Source of the DNA: JBJXFK01 sp046155505
GTDB taxonomy: Bacteria; Planctomycetota; Phycisphaerae; UBA1845; Fen-1342
Assembly (NCBI GenBank): GCA_046155505.1
Contig: JBJXFK010000158.1
Location: 1 to 7,411, forward strand
Reading direction: 5' to 3'
Length of the DNA: 7,411 nucleotides
A program made the position numbers and the translations under genes. Below, in pieces: positions 1 to 6,140 of this stretch (position 1 is its first letter; every line of letters starts with the position of its first letter). Under the pieces are notes generated by a model. That model was not told where the DNA came from. It worked only from the letters and a program-made list of their open reading frames with translations, and did not search any database.

Positions 1-96
1 AAGCGCGGATCGCAGGCGGTGCTCTCGCTTCGCACGGCGTGGCTCAACGGCGACTGGGACGGCGTCTGGGCCGCAAAGCCGCTGGCAGCGGCGTGA
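1..96 (+). CDS. C-terminal end of an unidentified protein (partial)
   Basis: Frame 1 is open from the window edge and stops at TGA 94-96, giving 31 residues that begin KRGSQAVLSLRTAWLNGDWD and end in AKPLAAA. The GC-rich third positions and the sensible composition suggest real coding sequence. The segment pattern 'LxLRxAxLNxxWDxxW' vaguely recalls the tails of some transposases, where a similar LR...L(S/N)..W(D) stretch occurs, but this is only an impression and the fragment is too short to assign. Frame 2 is also open here, up to a TGA near 108-110, so the frame choice is not certain. The gene's start and function lie outside the window. Confidence 0.5.
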   Translation, partial: KRGSQAVLSLRTAWLNGDWDGVWAAKPLAAA

Positions 97-131
97 AAAG
101 CACCCACAAACATGACGCCGACCCTCGGGCC

Positions 132-137
132 TATCAT
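132..137 (+). promoter_or_regulatory. Possible -10 box before the AhpD-like gene
   Basis: TATCAT sits 28 bases before the ATG at 166 and is followed by CCTCGCGGG. The same layout, a TANNNT box 26-28 bases before the start codon, occurs before the genes at 905 and 6376. No good -35 hexamer is visible at the expected distance, so this rests on the -10 match and on position alone. Confidence 0.3.
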
Positions 138-154
138 CCTCGCGGGCATTCGTC

Positions 155-160
155 GGAGGA
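155..160 (+). promoter_or_regulatory. Shine-Dalgarno site deciding the start of the AhpD-like gene
   Basis: GGAGGA lies 5 bases before the ATG at 166 and only 2 bases before the overlapping ATG at 163. The spacing favours 166. The in-frame ATG at 112 has no comparable site and would put the -10-like box inside the gene. Confidence 0.6.
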
Positions 161-165
161 TCATG

Positions 166-525
166 ATGGGTTCGCGGCTGACCGAGTTTCGTGAGTTTCG
201 CGAAAAGATGAACCAGCGAATTTTCGAGGCGAAGAATCTCCAGATCAACCGCTTCTTCTCGCTCGACGGCGATGCATACAAAGATGGCGCGCTGCCGACG
301 CTGACCAAGGAATTCGCCGGGCTGTCGGCGTCGATGGTGCTGCGCTGCGACGATTGCATCGCGTATCACGTCATTCGCTGCAAGGAACTCGGCGCGACGA
401 ACGAGCAGATCATCGAGACGTTCAACGTCGGGTTGATCGTGGGCGGGTCGATCGTCATCCCGCACCTGCGGCGGGCGATGGCGCTGTTGGATGAATTGGA
501 TGCTGAGCAATCTCTCCCCGAATGA
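166..525 (+). CDS. AhpD/carboxymuconolactone decarboxylase-like protein
   Basis: This 119-residue protein belongs to the AhpD-like fold family (carboxymuconolactone decarboxylase, CMD). The visible signature is CDDCIAYH, that is Cys61-x2-Cys64-x3-His68. In AhpD-type members the two cysteines and the histidine carry out thiol peroxidase or disulfide chemistry. It is preceded by the usual helix 'LPTLTKEFAGLSASMVLRC' and followed by 'CKELGATNEQIIETFNVG', a typical CMD helix pair. The family is all-helical, cytoplasmic and oligomeric. Members with CxxC are generally linked to oxidative-stress defence, but the substrate cannot be read from sequence. I chose ATG 166 because of the GGAGGA at 155-160; a longer reading from 112 would add 18 residues that do not look like the family. 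No AhpC or other peroxiredoxin partner is next to it in this window. It is probably transcribed alone, since repeats separate it from the next gene. Confidence 0.88.
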   Translation: MGSRLTEFREFREKMNQRIFEAKNLQINRFFSLDGDAYKDGALPTLTKEFAGLSASMVLRCDDCIAYHVIRCKELGATNEQIIETFNVGLIVGGSIVIPHLRRAMALLDELDAEQSLPE

Positions 526-537
526 ACGCATTCAACC

Positions 538-646
538 CGAACCCGGAGCGCGAGCGACGGAGTAATGTGCGGGTGAAGGGATGTTTCGGCTTTGGCAAGC
601 GTGATTGGCACCGCGGCGTACCCCACTTGCTCGCGCTCGGGGTTCG
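538..646. repeat. Imperfect inverted repeat, GC-rich repeat family (copy 1)
   Basis: The left arm 538-557 begins CGAACCCGGAGCGCGAGC and pairs with the right arm 627-646, which ends GCTCGCGCTCGGGGTTCG. There is one internal mismatch (545/639), a G-T pair near the inner end, and a spacer of about 69 bases. The arms begin just after the stop codon at 523-525. The same pair of arms, in the same order and with a similar spacer, lies inside the methyltransferase gene at 1761-1785 and 1862-1886. The long open frames crossing this stretch (for example 522-860) are by-products of repeat composition and not genes. Confidence 0.8.
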
Positions 647-856
647 AGGCGGCTCGCGGCGCTCACCTTCATTCGCGCGCGTGTCGCGTTCGGGTCGCGC
701 ACGCCGTCCGGCACGGAAGCTCGCGCAGCGAGCGAAACCGAGCCCCGACTGTAAGGGAGGGGTTTTCTTCCTTCGCACGGACACCCCGTCCTTACGCGCG
801 GGGCTCGGTTTCGGCCTCGCGGCGCTCGCATTCACTCGCGCGCGCTTCGCCTTCGG
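620..856 (+). repeat. Two diverged direct copies about 163 bases apart
   Basis: Unit A (620-693) and unit B (783-856) align at a constant offset of 163 bases. Both open with ACCCC, carry a CTCGGG- or GGGGCTCGG-type core, and then share CTCGCGGCGCTC (653-664 and 816-827), a TCGCGCGCG tract (673-681 and 836-844) and a final TTCGG. The copies differ at scattered positions, as expected of old dispersed repeats. They fill most of the otherwise gene-free 526-904 gap. Confidence 0.7.
733..813. repeat. Strong inverted repeat / hairpin, about 31-base arms
   Basis: Arm 733-763 begins CGAAACCGAGCCCCG and arm 783-813 ends CGGGGCTCGGTTTCG. The outer 15 base pairs are perfect. After a three-position interruption the inner part (GTAAGG paired with CCTTAC, then GGGGT with ACCCC) resumes. 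The loop is about 19 bases, 764-782. As RNA this would be a very stable stem between the AhpD-like gene and the DUF1295 gene, so it could stop transcription or shield an mRNA end. No clear U-tract follows, so a classic intrinsic terminator is not supported. The right arm is also the first part of direct-repeat unit B. Confidence 0.8.
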
Positions 857-872
857 CTGATCGGCGCCGCGC

Positions 873-878
873 TATACT
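873..878 (+). promoter_or_regulatory. Possible -10 box before the DUF1295-methyltransferase pair
   Basis: TATACT, in the context GCTATACTCCCGCG, lies 26 bases before the ATG at 905 and directly after the end of direct-repeat unit B (about 856). It is a good match to TATAAT. No convincing -35 hexamer is seen 16-18 bases upstream. Confidence 0.4.
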
Positions 879-904
879 CCCGCGAACAAACGACGGACGC
901 GCGC

Positions 905-1693
905 ATGCTTTCGCTGCAATGGCTGCTCTTACTGGGCCTCGCCCTCATCTCGCTCGCCATGCTTTGGCTGTGGGCGGTCCAGTTGCGCACGCGCAATGCG
1001 GGAACGGTCGACATCGCCTGGTCCGCGGGCATCGGCTCGCTCGCACTGCTGTTCGCGGCCCTCGGCGAGGGCGAGCCGCGGCGAAAGTGGATCGTGGCCG
1101 GCATGACCGCGATTTGGTCCTATCGGCTCGCCTATTACCTGTTGCATCGCGTGACCAGCGAAACCGAGGATGGGCGATATCAAGAACTGCGCGCCCAATC
1201 CGGCGAAGGCGCGAATCGCTTCTTCTTCTGGTTCTTTCAGTTTCAGGCCGTGCTGGTGCTGCTTTTTGCGATTCCGCCGCTGGTGGCGATGCGCACGCCG
1301 GGCGATGGGCTGCGCGTTTGGGACTATCTGGGAATCGCGATCTGGATCGTCGCGATCGTGGGCGAGTCGATCGCCGATCGACAGCTTGCCGCGTTTCGGC
1401 GCGACCCGGCCAATCGCGGCAAGACGTGTCGCGCCGGACTCTGGCGCTACTCGCGCCATCCCAATTATTTTTTCGAGTTCGTGCATTGGTTCGCGTACTG
1501 TGCGATTGCGGTCGGACATCCTTATGGCTGGATCACGCTTCTCGGCCCGGCGCTGATGATCTTCTTTCTATTCAAGGTCACCGGCATTCCGCCGACCGAG
1601 GCCCGCGCGGCGCGCAGCCGCCCGGATTATGCCGAGTATCAGCGCACGACGAGCATGTTCGTGCCGTGGTTCCCGAAGGAAATCAGTTCATGA
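905..1693 (+). CDS. DUF1295 family integral membrane protein
   Basis: This 262-residue multi-pass membrane protein has the DUF1295 signature GLWRYSRHPNYFFE at 178-191. The signature is shared with the steroid 5-alpha-reductase C-terminal and isoprenylcysteine methyltransferase-like superfamily, where the RHPxY region contacts the cofactor. Hydrophobic helices are visible at about 4-27, 40-54, 63-80, 106-129, 138-157, 194-204 and 209-226. The family-typical tail PDYAEYQRTTSMFVPWFPK ends the protein. Bacterial DUF1295 proteins often sit beside cyclopropane-fatty-acid-synthase-like methyltransferases, as here, so an inner-membrane reductase or lipid-modifying role is the best guess; the reaction itself is not established by the sequence. 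The stop overlaps the next start (ATGA at 1690-1693), so the two genes are probably co-transcribed and translationally coupled. The ribosome site before 905 is weak. Length is normal for the family. Confidence 0.9.
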   Translation: MLSLQWLLLLGLALISLAMLWLWAVQLRTRNAGTVDIAWSAGIGSLALLFAALGEGEPRRKWIVAGMTAIWSYRLAYYLLHRVTSETEDGRYQELRAQSGEGANRFFFWFFQFQAVLVLLFAIPPLVAMRTPGDGLRVWDYLGIAIWIVAIVGESIADRQLAAFRRDPANRGKTCRAGLWRYSRHPNYFFEFVHWFAYCAIAVGHPYGWITLLGPALMIFFLFKVTGIPPTEARAARSRPDYAEYQRTTSMFVPWFPKEISS

Positions 1694-3003
1694 GTGCGAC
1701 GGAACACCCCTCCCTCACGGTCGGGGCTCGGAAAGAGAGAAGCTCGCCGCGATCCGAATCCGAACCCGGAGCGCAAGCGACGGGGTTTCGTGGGATGGCG
1801 GAAGACGCTTCGACAGTCAATAGCGCTGCGGTCAACAGCACCACTGCAACAAGCGGCTTACCCCACTCGCTCGCGCTCGGGGTTCGGAAAGAGGCGCGCG
1901 CCAGCGGCGGCATACTGGCCACCGCGCTCGAATGGGTCGAACGCGGCTTCGTGCCCGATGTGCTCGTCCGCGCCGGCATTCGCCGACTCTGCCGCGATGG
2001 CATTGACGAGCGCGGGCGCGACGGCCTCGACGCGCAGCACACGAGATTTCGCGAACTGCTCGCCGAACTGCGACGCAGCCCGATCGCCGTCGAAACCGCC
2101 GCCGCCAACGAGCAGCACTACGAGTTGCCGCCGAAGTTTTTCTGCCTGTGTCTCGGCAAGCATCGAAAATACAGCGGCTGCTATTGGCCGGCGGGCGTAA
2201 ACACGCTCGACGACGCCGAGGCCGCGTCGTTGCGTGTGACGTGCGAACACGCCGACCTGCATGATGGACAGGACGTGCTCGAACTCGGCTGCGGCTGGGG
2301 ATCGCTGTCGCTCTGGATGGCCGATCAATTTCCGAATTCGCGCATCACCGGAGTATCCAACTCCGCCCCACAGCGTGAATACATCTTGCAACAGGCCGAG
2401 CGACGCGGGTTGAACAACTTGCGGGTCATCACCGTCGACATGAACGCGTTCGACATCGAAAATCGCTTCGATCGCGTCGTGTCGGTCGAGATGTTCGAGC
2501 ACATGCGAAATTACGAACTACTGCTGAGCCGCATCGCCGGCTGGCTGCGGCCCGGCGGCCAGCTATTCACGCACATCTTCGTCCACGGGCGCACGGCGTA
2601 TCTCTACGAGGATCGCGGGCCGAGCGACTGGATGTCGCGGCATTTTTTCACGGGCGGCATCATGCCCAGCGACGATCTGCTGCTGCACTTCAACGACGAT
2701 CTGCGCTGCGTCGCGCATTGGCGACAAGCGGGCACGCACTATCGGCGGACGGCGGATGCGTGGCTGGCGAATCTCGACGCCAACCGCTCGCGCGTGTTGG
2801 AGATTTTCGCCGACACCTATGGCCGCGAGCATGCGACGCGCTGGCTGAATCGCTGGCGCGTGTTCTTCATGGCCTGCACCGAGATGTTCGGCTACGACCG
2901 CGGGCGCGAGTGGTGGGTGGCCCACTATCGATTCTCTAAAACCGGCGATCAATCGCTAATCAGTGATCAAATCAAGCAGAAAACGGGTAACTCGGACCGA
3001 TAG
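1690..3003 (+). CDS. CFA-synthase superfamily SAM methyltransferase, coclaurine N-methyltransferase-like
   Basis: This 437-residue protein is a class I SAM-dependent methyltransferase of the cyclopropane fatty acid synthase superfamily. Motif I (SAM binding) is LELGCGWGS at 197-205, followed by ITGVSNSAPQREYI at 219-232. The acid-histidine motif ExxEH is Glu267, Glu270, His271 (VEMFEHM), as in plant coclaurine N-methyltransferase; E. coli Cfa has Gly at the first position. The stretches DWMSRHFFTGGIMPS, HYRRTADAWL, NRWRVFFMACTEMFGY and the YSGCYW element also match the plant enzyme's layout. Recognisable homology starts near residue 78 (ATALEWVERGFVPD). About 75 extra N-terminal residues are largely encoded by dispersed repeat sequence. 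ATG 1690 is chosen because it overlaps the upstream stop; ATG 1795 is the only other in-frame ATG before the domain. The C-terminal 20 residues after FSK also look non-conserved. The substrate may be an unsaturated lipid or an amine; this cannot be decided here. Confidence 0.9.
   Translation: MSATEHPSLTVGARKERSSPRSESEPGAQATGFRGMAEDASTVNSAAVNSTTATSGLPHSLALGVRKEARASGGILATALEWVERGFVPDVLVRAGIRRLCRDGIDERGRDGLDAQHTRFRELLAELRRSPIAVETAAANEQHYELPPKFFCLCLGKHRKYSGCYWPAGVNTLDDAEAASLRVTCEHADLHDGQDVLELGCGWGSLSLWMADQFPNSRITGVSNSAPQREYILQQAERRGLNNLRVITVDMNAFDIENRFDRVVSVEMFEHMRNYELLLSRIAGWLRPGGQLFTHIFVHGRTAYLYEDRGPSDWMSRHFFTGGIMPSDDLLLHFNDDLRCVAHWRQAGTHYRRTADAWLANLDANRSRVLEIFADTYGREHATRWLNRWRVFFMACTEMFGYDRGREWWVAHYRFSKTGDQSLISDQIKQKTGNSDR
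1704..1892 (+). repeat. GC-rich repeat family inside the methyltransferase gene (copy 2)
   Basis: Three elements of the 526-860 repeat family recur here within a coding frame. ACACCCCTCCCTCACGG with GTCGGGGCTCGG (1704-1731) is close to the reverse complement of the 733-763 arm. CGAACCCGGAGCGCAAGCGA (1761-1780, arm to 1785) and the arm 1862-1886 ending CGCTCGGGGTTCG are the same inverted pair as at 538-646, with a spacer of about 76 bases instead of 69. GGGGCTCGGAAAGAG (1723-1737) and GGGGTTCGGAAAGAG (1879-1893) also form a short direct repeat. Translated, these give PSLTVGARKE, EPGAQATGF and LPHSLALGVRKE. Confidence 0.8.
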
Positions 3004-3058
3004 CCCCTGCGAAATACAGCCCATGCCGCGATGTAGCGCAATGCGGAAGGATGTACAC

Positions 3059-3121
3059 CGCCCACCGTTCGCGGATGCTTCGAATTCGCGTGATGCTTGA
3101 GTGACCGACAAACGGTGGGCG
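3059..3121. repeat. Inverted repeat between converging genes
   Basis: CGCCCACCGTT (3059-3069) and AACGGTGGGCG (3111-3121) are perfect 11-base inverted arms with a 41-base spacer. Inside the spacer TTCGCGGATGCTT (3068-3080) recurs as TTCGCGTGATGCTT (3085-3098). The 3004-3130 gap holds no gene. Similar GTGGGC/GCCCAC elements are common dispersed bacterial repeats, so this is probably another repeat copy. Confidence 0.6.
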
Positions 3122-3130
3122 ATGCCCACC
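3114..3130. terminator. Compact hairpin, possible shared terminator
   Basis: GGTGGGCGATGCCCACC forms a perfect 7-base-pair stem with a three-base loop, placed just past the stop of the prepilin peptidase gene (3131) and about 110 bases past the methyltransferase stop. Its position between converging genes suits a terminator for either, but no T-tract follows on either strand, so an intrinsic terminator is only possible. Confidence 0.35.
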
Positions 3131-4654
3131 CTACGGCTCAGTCGCGCGCTCCAGCACATAGCGCGTGCCCTTGGCGATCAGGACCGCCGCAACGCCGCCG
3201 ACCAGCAGCACGCCGATGCTCATGTAGACAATCTGCGGCTGCTCGTGCCACGCGATCTGAATGCTGTCGACGTAGTGTCGCGCGACGTGCGCGCCCGCGC
3301 GGCTCAGCCCCAGTGCCGCGAGAAAGCCGAGCGCGAGCGGTGGCCCGAATGGAATCATGATGCTGCGCTTCACAAATAGGCTCATGATCCACGCCGCCAG
3401 CGCGATCGGAATCGCCAGTAGAAATCCGAGCAACGCGATATCCCATCCGCCGCACGCGCCGGCGGCGGCGAGAATGAAAATGTCGCCGGTGCCGAACGCT
3501 TCGCGCCCGAAGATCAGCGTGAATCCGATTCGAACGATCCAGCCCAGCGCCGCCGCGACGCACAATCCGAAGATCGCATAGCAAACACCCAGCACCGGCA
3601 TCGCGCCGCCCACCGGCTGCCACGCCAGCATTGCATCCCACGCACCGCCGACGAGCGGCGAGCTGCCGGTGATCCACCACGCGGACACACCCGCAAGAAT
3701 CGACGGCACTAGCCAGAGAATTTCGCGCAGACTGACCGCGCGCGCCTGCGGACCTTCCTCCTCGACCGCGGCGTGGATTTCCTGATCAGCCGCGCGCGGC
3801 GTCGCGCCGACGATGAAAATCGTGATGAACAGGCACAGGAACGCCGCAACGATCATCGGCAGCGCCCAGGCGGGGCCGCGCTCGCCACCAAGCAGCGGCA
3901 ACAGAGCCATCGCCAGCGCTAGCAGCAGCGCACTGCCGACGCCGACCAGACCCGCGATTGTGTCTGTCGGTTGCTGCGCAGCATCGGAAATCGACTCGCG
4001 ATCGTTCGCCTCGGTCGCCGGTTGATCGGACAGGGCCGCAGCATCGGCCAGCGCGGCCTGCATCGCCGCATGCTCACGCCGCGCTTCTCGCCAAAGCATG
4101 ATCATGCAAACAACGAATGCCGCGAGTGTGCCGGCGTAAGCCGACCCGCCGCCGATCGGAGCAATCATCTCCGGGCGTTGCCAAAGAGACATGAGCAACA
4201 CACCCGCAACGCACGCGATGTTGGTCACGATCGGGAAGATTGAATACGAAACCAAATCCATCGCCGTACAGACGACAAGGGCGGCGACAAGCACCAGCCA
4301 CGCGACCAGCAGCGGCCAATCCGTGCCGATCGCGGGACCGTCAAGCCCGAACCGCGCCGCGCTCACGAACAGCAGGTGATACGCCATGACAAACGCGAGG
4401 CCGGTCGCGGCTTCGACCAGCGGATACTGTGCTGATATCGGCGCGCGGCAATAGCGACACTTTGCACCCAGCAGCAGCCAGCTCAACACGGGGATATTGT
4501 CGAGCGGCTGAAGCGTCGCCCCACAACGCGGGCAAAATGACCAGCGCGGCTGCGACACCGACAACCCCGCGGGCAGTCGATACACGACGACGTTCAGGAA
4601 ACTCCCGACGCACAGGCCGAAGACCCACACCACGATGCCGAGCGCGGTTTCCAT
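3131..4654 (-). CDS. Prepilin peptidase, A24 family, with large internal insertion
   Basis: This 507-residue inner-membrane aspartic protease of the PilD/GspO/ComC family should cleave type IV prepilin or pseudopilin leader peptides. The N-terminal domain shows GSFLNVVVYRLP (17-28) and two CxxC pairs, Cys41/Cys44 and Cys66/Cys69, which bind zinc in this family and often go with N-methylation. The first catalytic Asp is Asp133 in the AMDL element; the second is Asp391 in FGTGD (387-391), the GxGD motif. Typical enzymes are about 250-290 residues with roughly 64 residues between the two aspartates; here there are 258. The extra part contains a polar, Ala/Glu-rich linker (about 188-232) and several predicted membrane helices (about 233-256, 264-283, 311-329, 351-374). 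It starts 2 bases after the aroK stop and has GAGGAG 10 bases upstream, so it is the last gene of the 6078-3131 operon. No pilin gene is in the window. Confidence 0.92.
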   Translation of the reverse strand: METALGIVVWVFGLCVGSFLNVVVYRLPAGLSVSQPRWSFCPRCGATLQPLDNIPVLSWLLLGAKCRYCRAPISAQYPLVEAATGLAFVMAYHLLFVSAARFGLDGPAIGTDWPLLVAWLVLVAALVVCTAMDLVSYSIFPIVTNIACVAGVLLMSLWQRPEMIAPIGGGSAYAGTLAAFVVCMIMLWREARREHAAMQAALADAAALSDQPATEANDRESISDAAQQPTDTIAGLVGVGSALLLALAMALLPLLGGERGPAWALPMIVAAFLCLFITIFIVGATPRAADQEIHAAVEEEGPQARAVSLREILWLVPSILAGVSAWWITGSSPLVGGAWDAMLAWQPVGGAMPVLGVCYAIFGLCVAAALGWIVRIGFTLIFGREAFGTGDIFILAAAGACGGWDIALLGFLLAIPIALAAWIMSLFVKRSIMIPFGPPLALGFLAALGLSRAGAHVARHYVDSIQIAWHEQPQIVYMSIGVLLVGGVAAVLIAKGTRYVLERATEP

Positions 4655-4656
4655 AT

Positions 4657-5211
4657 TCAGCGCGCTCCTCGCCGCGTGATCGAAGCCGGCAATCGGCCAA
4701 GCAAATCGTCCACCACGTCGGCCGCAGTGCGACCGTCAGTCGCAATCGTCATATTCGCGACCGCTTGATAGAGCGGCGTTCTCTGCTGCAGCACCGACGC
4801 AATCTCGTCCAGCACGCCGGCTGACGTGAGCGCGGGCCGAGCGACCGCGCTTTGCGGATCGGCCTGCAACCGCGCCCGCAACTCCGCGACCGACGCCGTG
4901 AGCCAGACGCACATTCCCGCCGCACGCATCGCATCGCGATTCGCCTCGCGCAGCACCGCGCCACCGCCGACGGCGATGACCTGCTGCGATCCGCCGCACG
5001 CATCGGCGACCGCTTGCTGCTCGCGATCGCGAAACGCAGCCTCGCCGTCGCGGGCGAACAGCGTGCGCACGTCACAACCCGCGACCCGCGCGATCCGTTC
5101 GTCCGTATCGACAAACGCCCAGCCGATTCGCTCGGCGAGCATCCGCCCGATCGTGCTCTTGCCGCTTCCGCGATAGCCGATCAGGATTACATTCTGCGGG
5201 CTGTGCGGCAT
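4657..5211 (-). CDS. aroK: Shikimate kinase
   Basis: Cytoplasmic shikimate kinase phosphorylates shikimate at its 3-hydroxyl with ATP, the fifth step of the chorismate (aromatic amino acid) pathway. Counting from ATG 5211 (184 residues), the Walker A loop GYRGSGKST is at 12-20; the shikimate-binding DTD follows at 35-37, FR at 60-61 and GGGAV at 82-86. The RP of the lid (RPALT) is at 125-126, and QQRTPLY (142-148) carries the late conserved Arg. All key elements are present and the length is normal. A GTG at 5232 would add 7 residues; ATG 5211 is preferred because AGG lies 5 bases upstream and the protein then starts close to the first strand, as in the family. The upstream metallophosphoesterase stops at 5239, and the prepilin peptidase begins 2 bases after this gene's stop, so the three are probably one transcript. 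No other shikimate-pathway gene is visible. Confidence 0.94.
   Translation of the reverse strand: MPHSPQNVILIGYRGSGKSTIGRMLAERIGWAFVDTDERIARVAGCDVRTLFARDGEAAFRDREQQAVADACGGSQQVIAVGGGAVLREANRDAMRAAGMCVWLTASVAELRARLQADPQSAVARPALTSAGVLDEIASVLQQRTPLYQAVANMTIATDGRTAADVVDDLLGRLPASITRRGAR
4665..4670 (-). promoter_or_regulatory. Shine-Dalgarno site of the prepilin peptidase, inside aroK
   Basis: Read on the minus strand, GAGGAG lies 10 bases before the ATG at 4654 and within the last codons of aroK. It supports this start and translational coupling of the two genes. Confidence 0.5.
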
Positions 5212-5238
5212 GACGACCTGCGCATTTGGCACTTGGGT

Positions 5239-6078
5239 TCACGCTCGCAGGGTGTGGCGAATGGTGCCGACAATTTCGGGCAGATCGAACAGCACCGCGG
5301 CCAACTCGTTTCGATGTTGCCCCGGATTGATGCAATGCGTCTCGCCGATGCGCATCATGAATGAACCGGTCACGTCGGGCGATTCGTGAAAGTGCCCGTG
5401 CAGCGAACAGAGCGGCCGCGAGCGCTGGACAAACTCGCGAATCGCGTGCGAGCCGAGCGGCTCGGCGATGTGCGGCAATTGATCCAGCTTGGAACCGAAC
5501 GGCGGACCGTGGCACACGAACACCCACGGCGACGGCGGCGGCGTGACGTGCAGCAAATCGTCGGCGATCGTCGGATTCCCGCGAAAGTGCTCGACCGGCT
5601 GCACCTCGCGAATGCCCTGAGTCGCATGGTCCCAAACCACGCCGCCGGTCTCGGGCGTCGCATCACTGGCGCGGTCGAGCCGCTCGAAATCCTTCACCCA
5701 ATAGGGCGAGGGCGGCGTGCGCGAATAGCCGAGAAAGTGAATGCCGTTGCAGCGCCACGGCCGCTCGTGCGAGAGGTAGACGATTTCGCCGCGCTCGTGG
5801 GCGTCGACGATCGCGCGCTGGCTGCAACTCCAATCGTGGTTGCCCATGATCGTCGCGACCTGCATCTCGGGCACGCTGCTACGCCAGGATCGAACGAGCG
5901 GCAGGAATCGCTCGCGCACATAGCCGCCCTGGGTCGCGTCGGGGTTGTCGAGTTCGCCGTCGGGCAGCAGGTCGCCGCCGAGGATCAGCAGGTCGGGCCG
6001 CTCACGGATGAGCAGCGCGCCGAGCTGGTTGTACAGTTCGGGGTTGCCGTGCAGGTCGCTGGTGAAGCAGAGGCGCAT
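5239..6078 (-). CDS. Calcineurin-like metallophosphoesterase
   Basis: This 279-residue cytoplasmic phosphoesterase has all the blocks of the binuclear-metal family: TSDLHGN (Asp8, His10), GGDLLPDG (Asp36), GNHDW (Asn80, His81), CHGPPFG (His190) and LHGHFHE (His229, His231). These residues bind the two metal ions and the phosphate. The substrate is not readable from sequence; family members act on nucleotides, phosphoproteins or phospholipids. There is no signal peptide. ATG 6078 is chosen because AAGG lies 6 bases upstream and the first beta strand (MRLCFTSD) begins at once. The open frame continues to 6222, but those 48 residues are polar and unlike the family. The end sits 27 bases before the preferred aroK start, so this is the first gene of the operon with aroK and the prepilin peptidase. 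No functional link to shikimate metabolism is known to me. Confidence 0.88.
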   Translation of the reverse strand: MRLCFTSDLHGNPELYNQLGALLIRERPDLLILGGDLLPDGELDNPDATQGGYVRERFLPLVRSWRSSVPEMQVATIMGNHDWSCSQRAIVDAHERGEIVYLSHERPWRCNGIHFLGYSRTPPSPYWVKDFERLDRASDATPETGGVVWDHATQGIREVQPVEHFRGNPTIADDLLHVTPPPSPWVFVCHGPPFGSKLDQLPHIAEPLGSHAIREFVQRSRPLCSLHGHFHESPDVTGSFMMRIGETHCINPGQHRNELAAVLFDLPEIVGTIRHTLRA

Positions 6079-6084
6079 CGACTG

Positions 6085-6088
6085 CCTT
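6085..6088 (-). promoter_or_regulatory. Shine-Dalgarno site of the metallophosphoesterase
   Basis: Read on the minus strand, AAGG sits 6 bases before the ATG at 6078 and decides for this start over the longer open frame reaching 6222. Confidence 0.45.
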
Positions 6089-6140
6089 TGGCGCGAGTTT
6101 CGCGGTACGCTGCCGCCGGTCGTGTCCGGCTGACGATATT

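Noticed and set aside
1..96. Transposase C-terminus
   Set aside because: The resemblance is a few residues only; with 31 codons and no visible element end, the assignment cannot be supported.
455..835. Minus-strand open frames across the repeat region
   Set aside because: Arg/Pro-rich translations of the same repeats, overlapping the AhpD-like gene, with no recognisable domain.
522..860. Open frame of 112 codons after the AhpD-like gene
   Set aside because: It is made of the repeat arms; its translation (NPERERR and similar) is a by-product of the repeat and it has no ribosome site or domain.
526..904. CRISPR-like array
   Set aside because: Repeat units are inverted, diverged and irregularly spaced, with no short constant repeat and spacer pattern and no cas genes.
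592..1689. Very long open frame from 592 running into the methyltransferase (803 codons)
   Set aside because: The part before 1690 lies in the wrong frame over the well-supported DUF1295 gene and is Arg/Ala-rich shadow sequence. The methyltransferase start at 1690 is fixed by the ATGA overlap.
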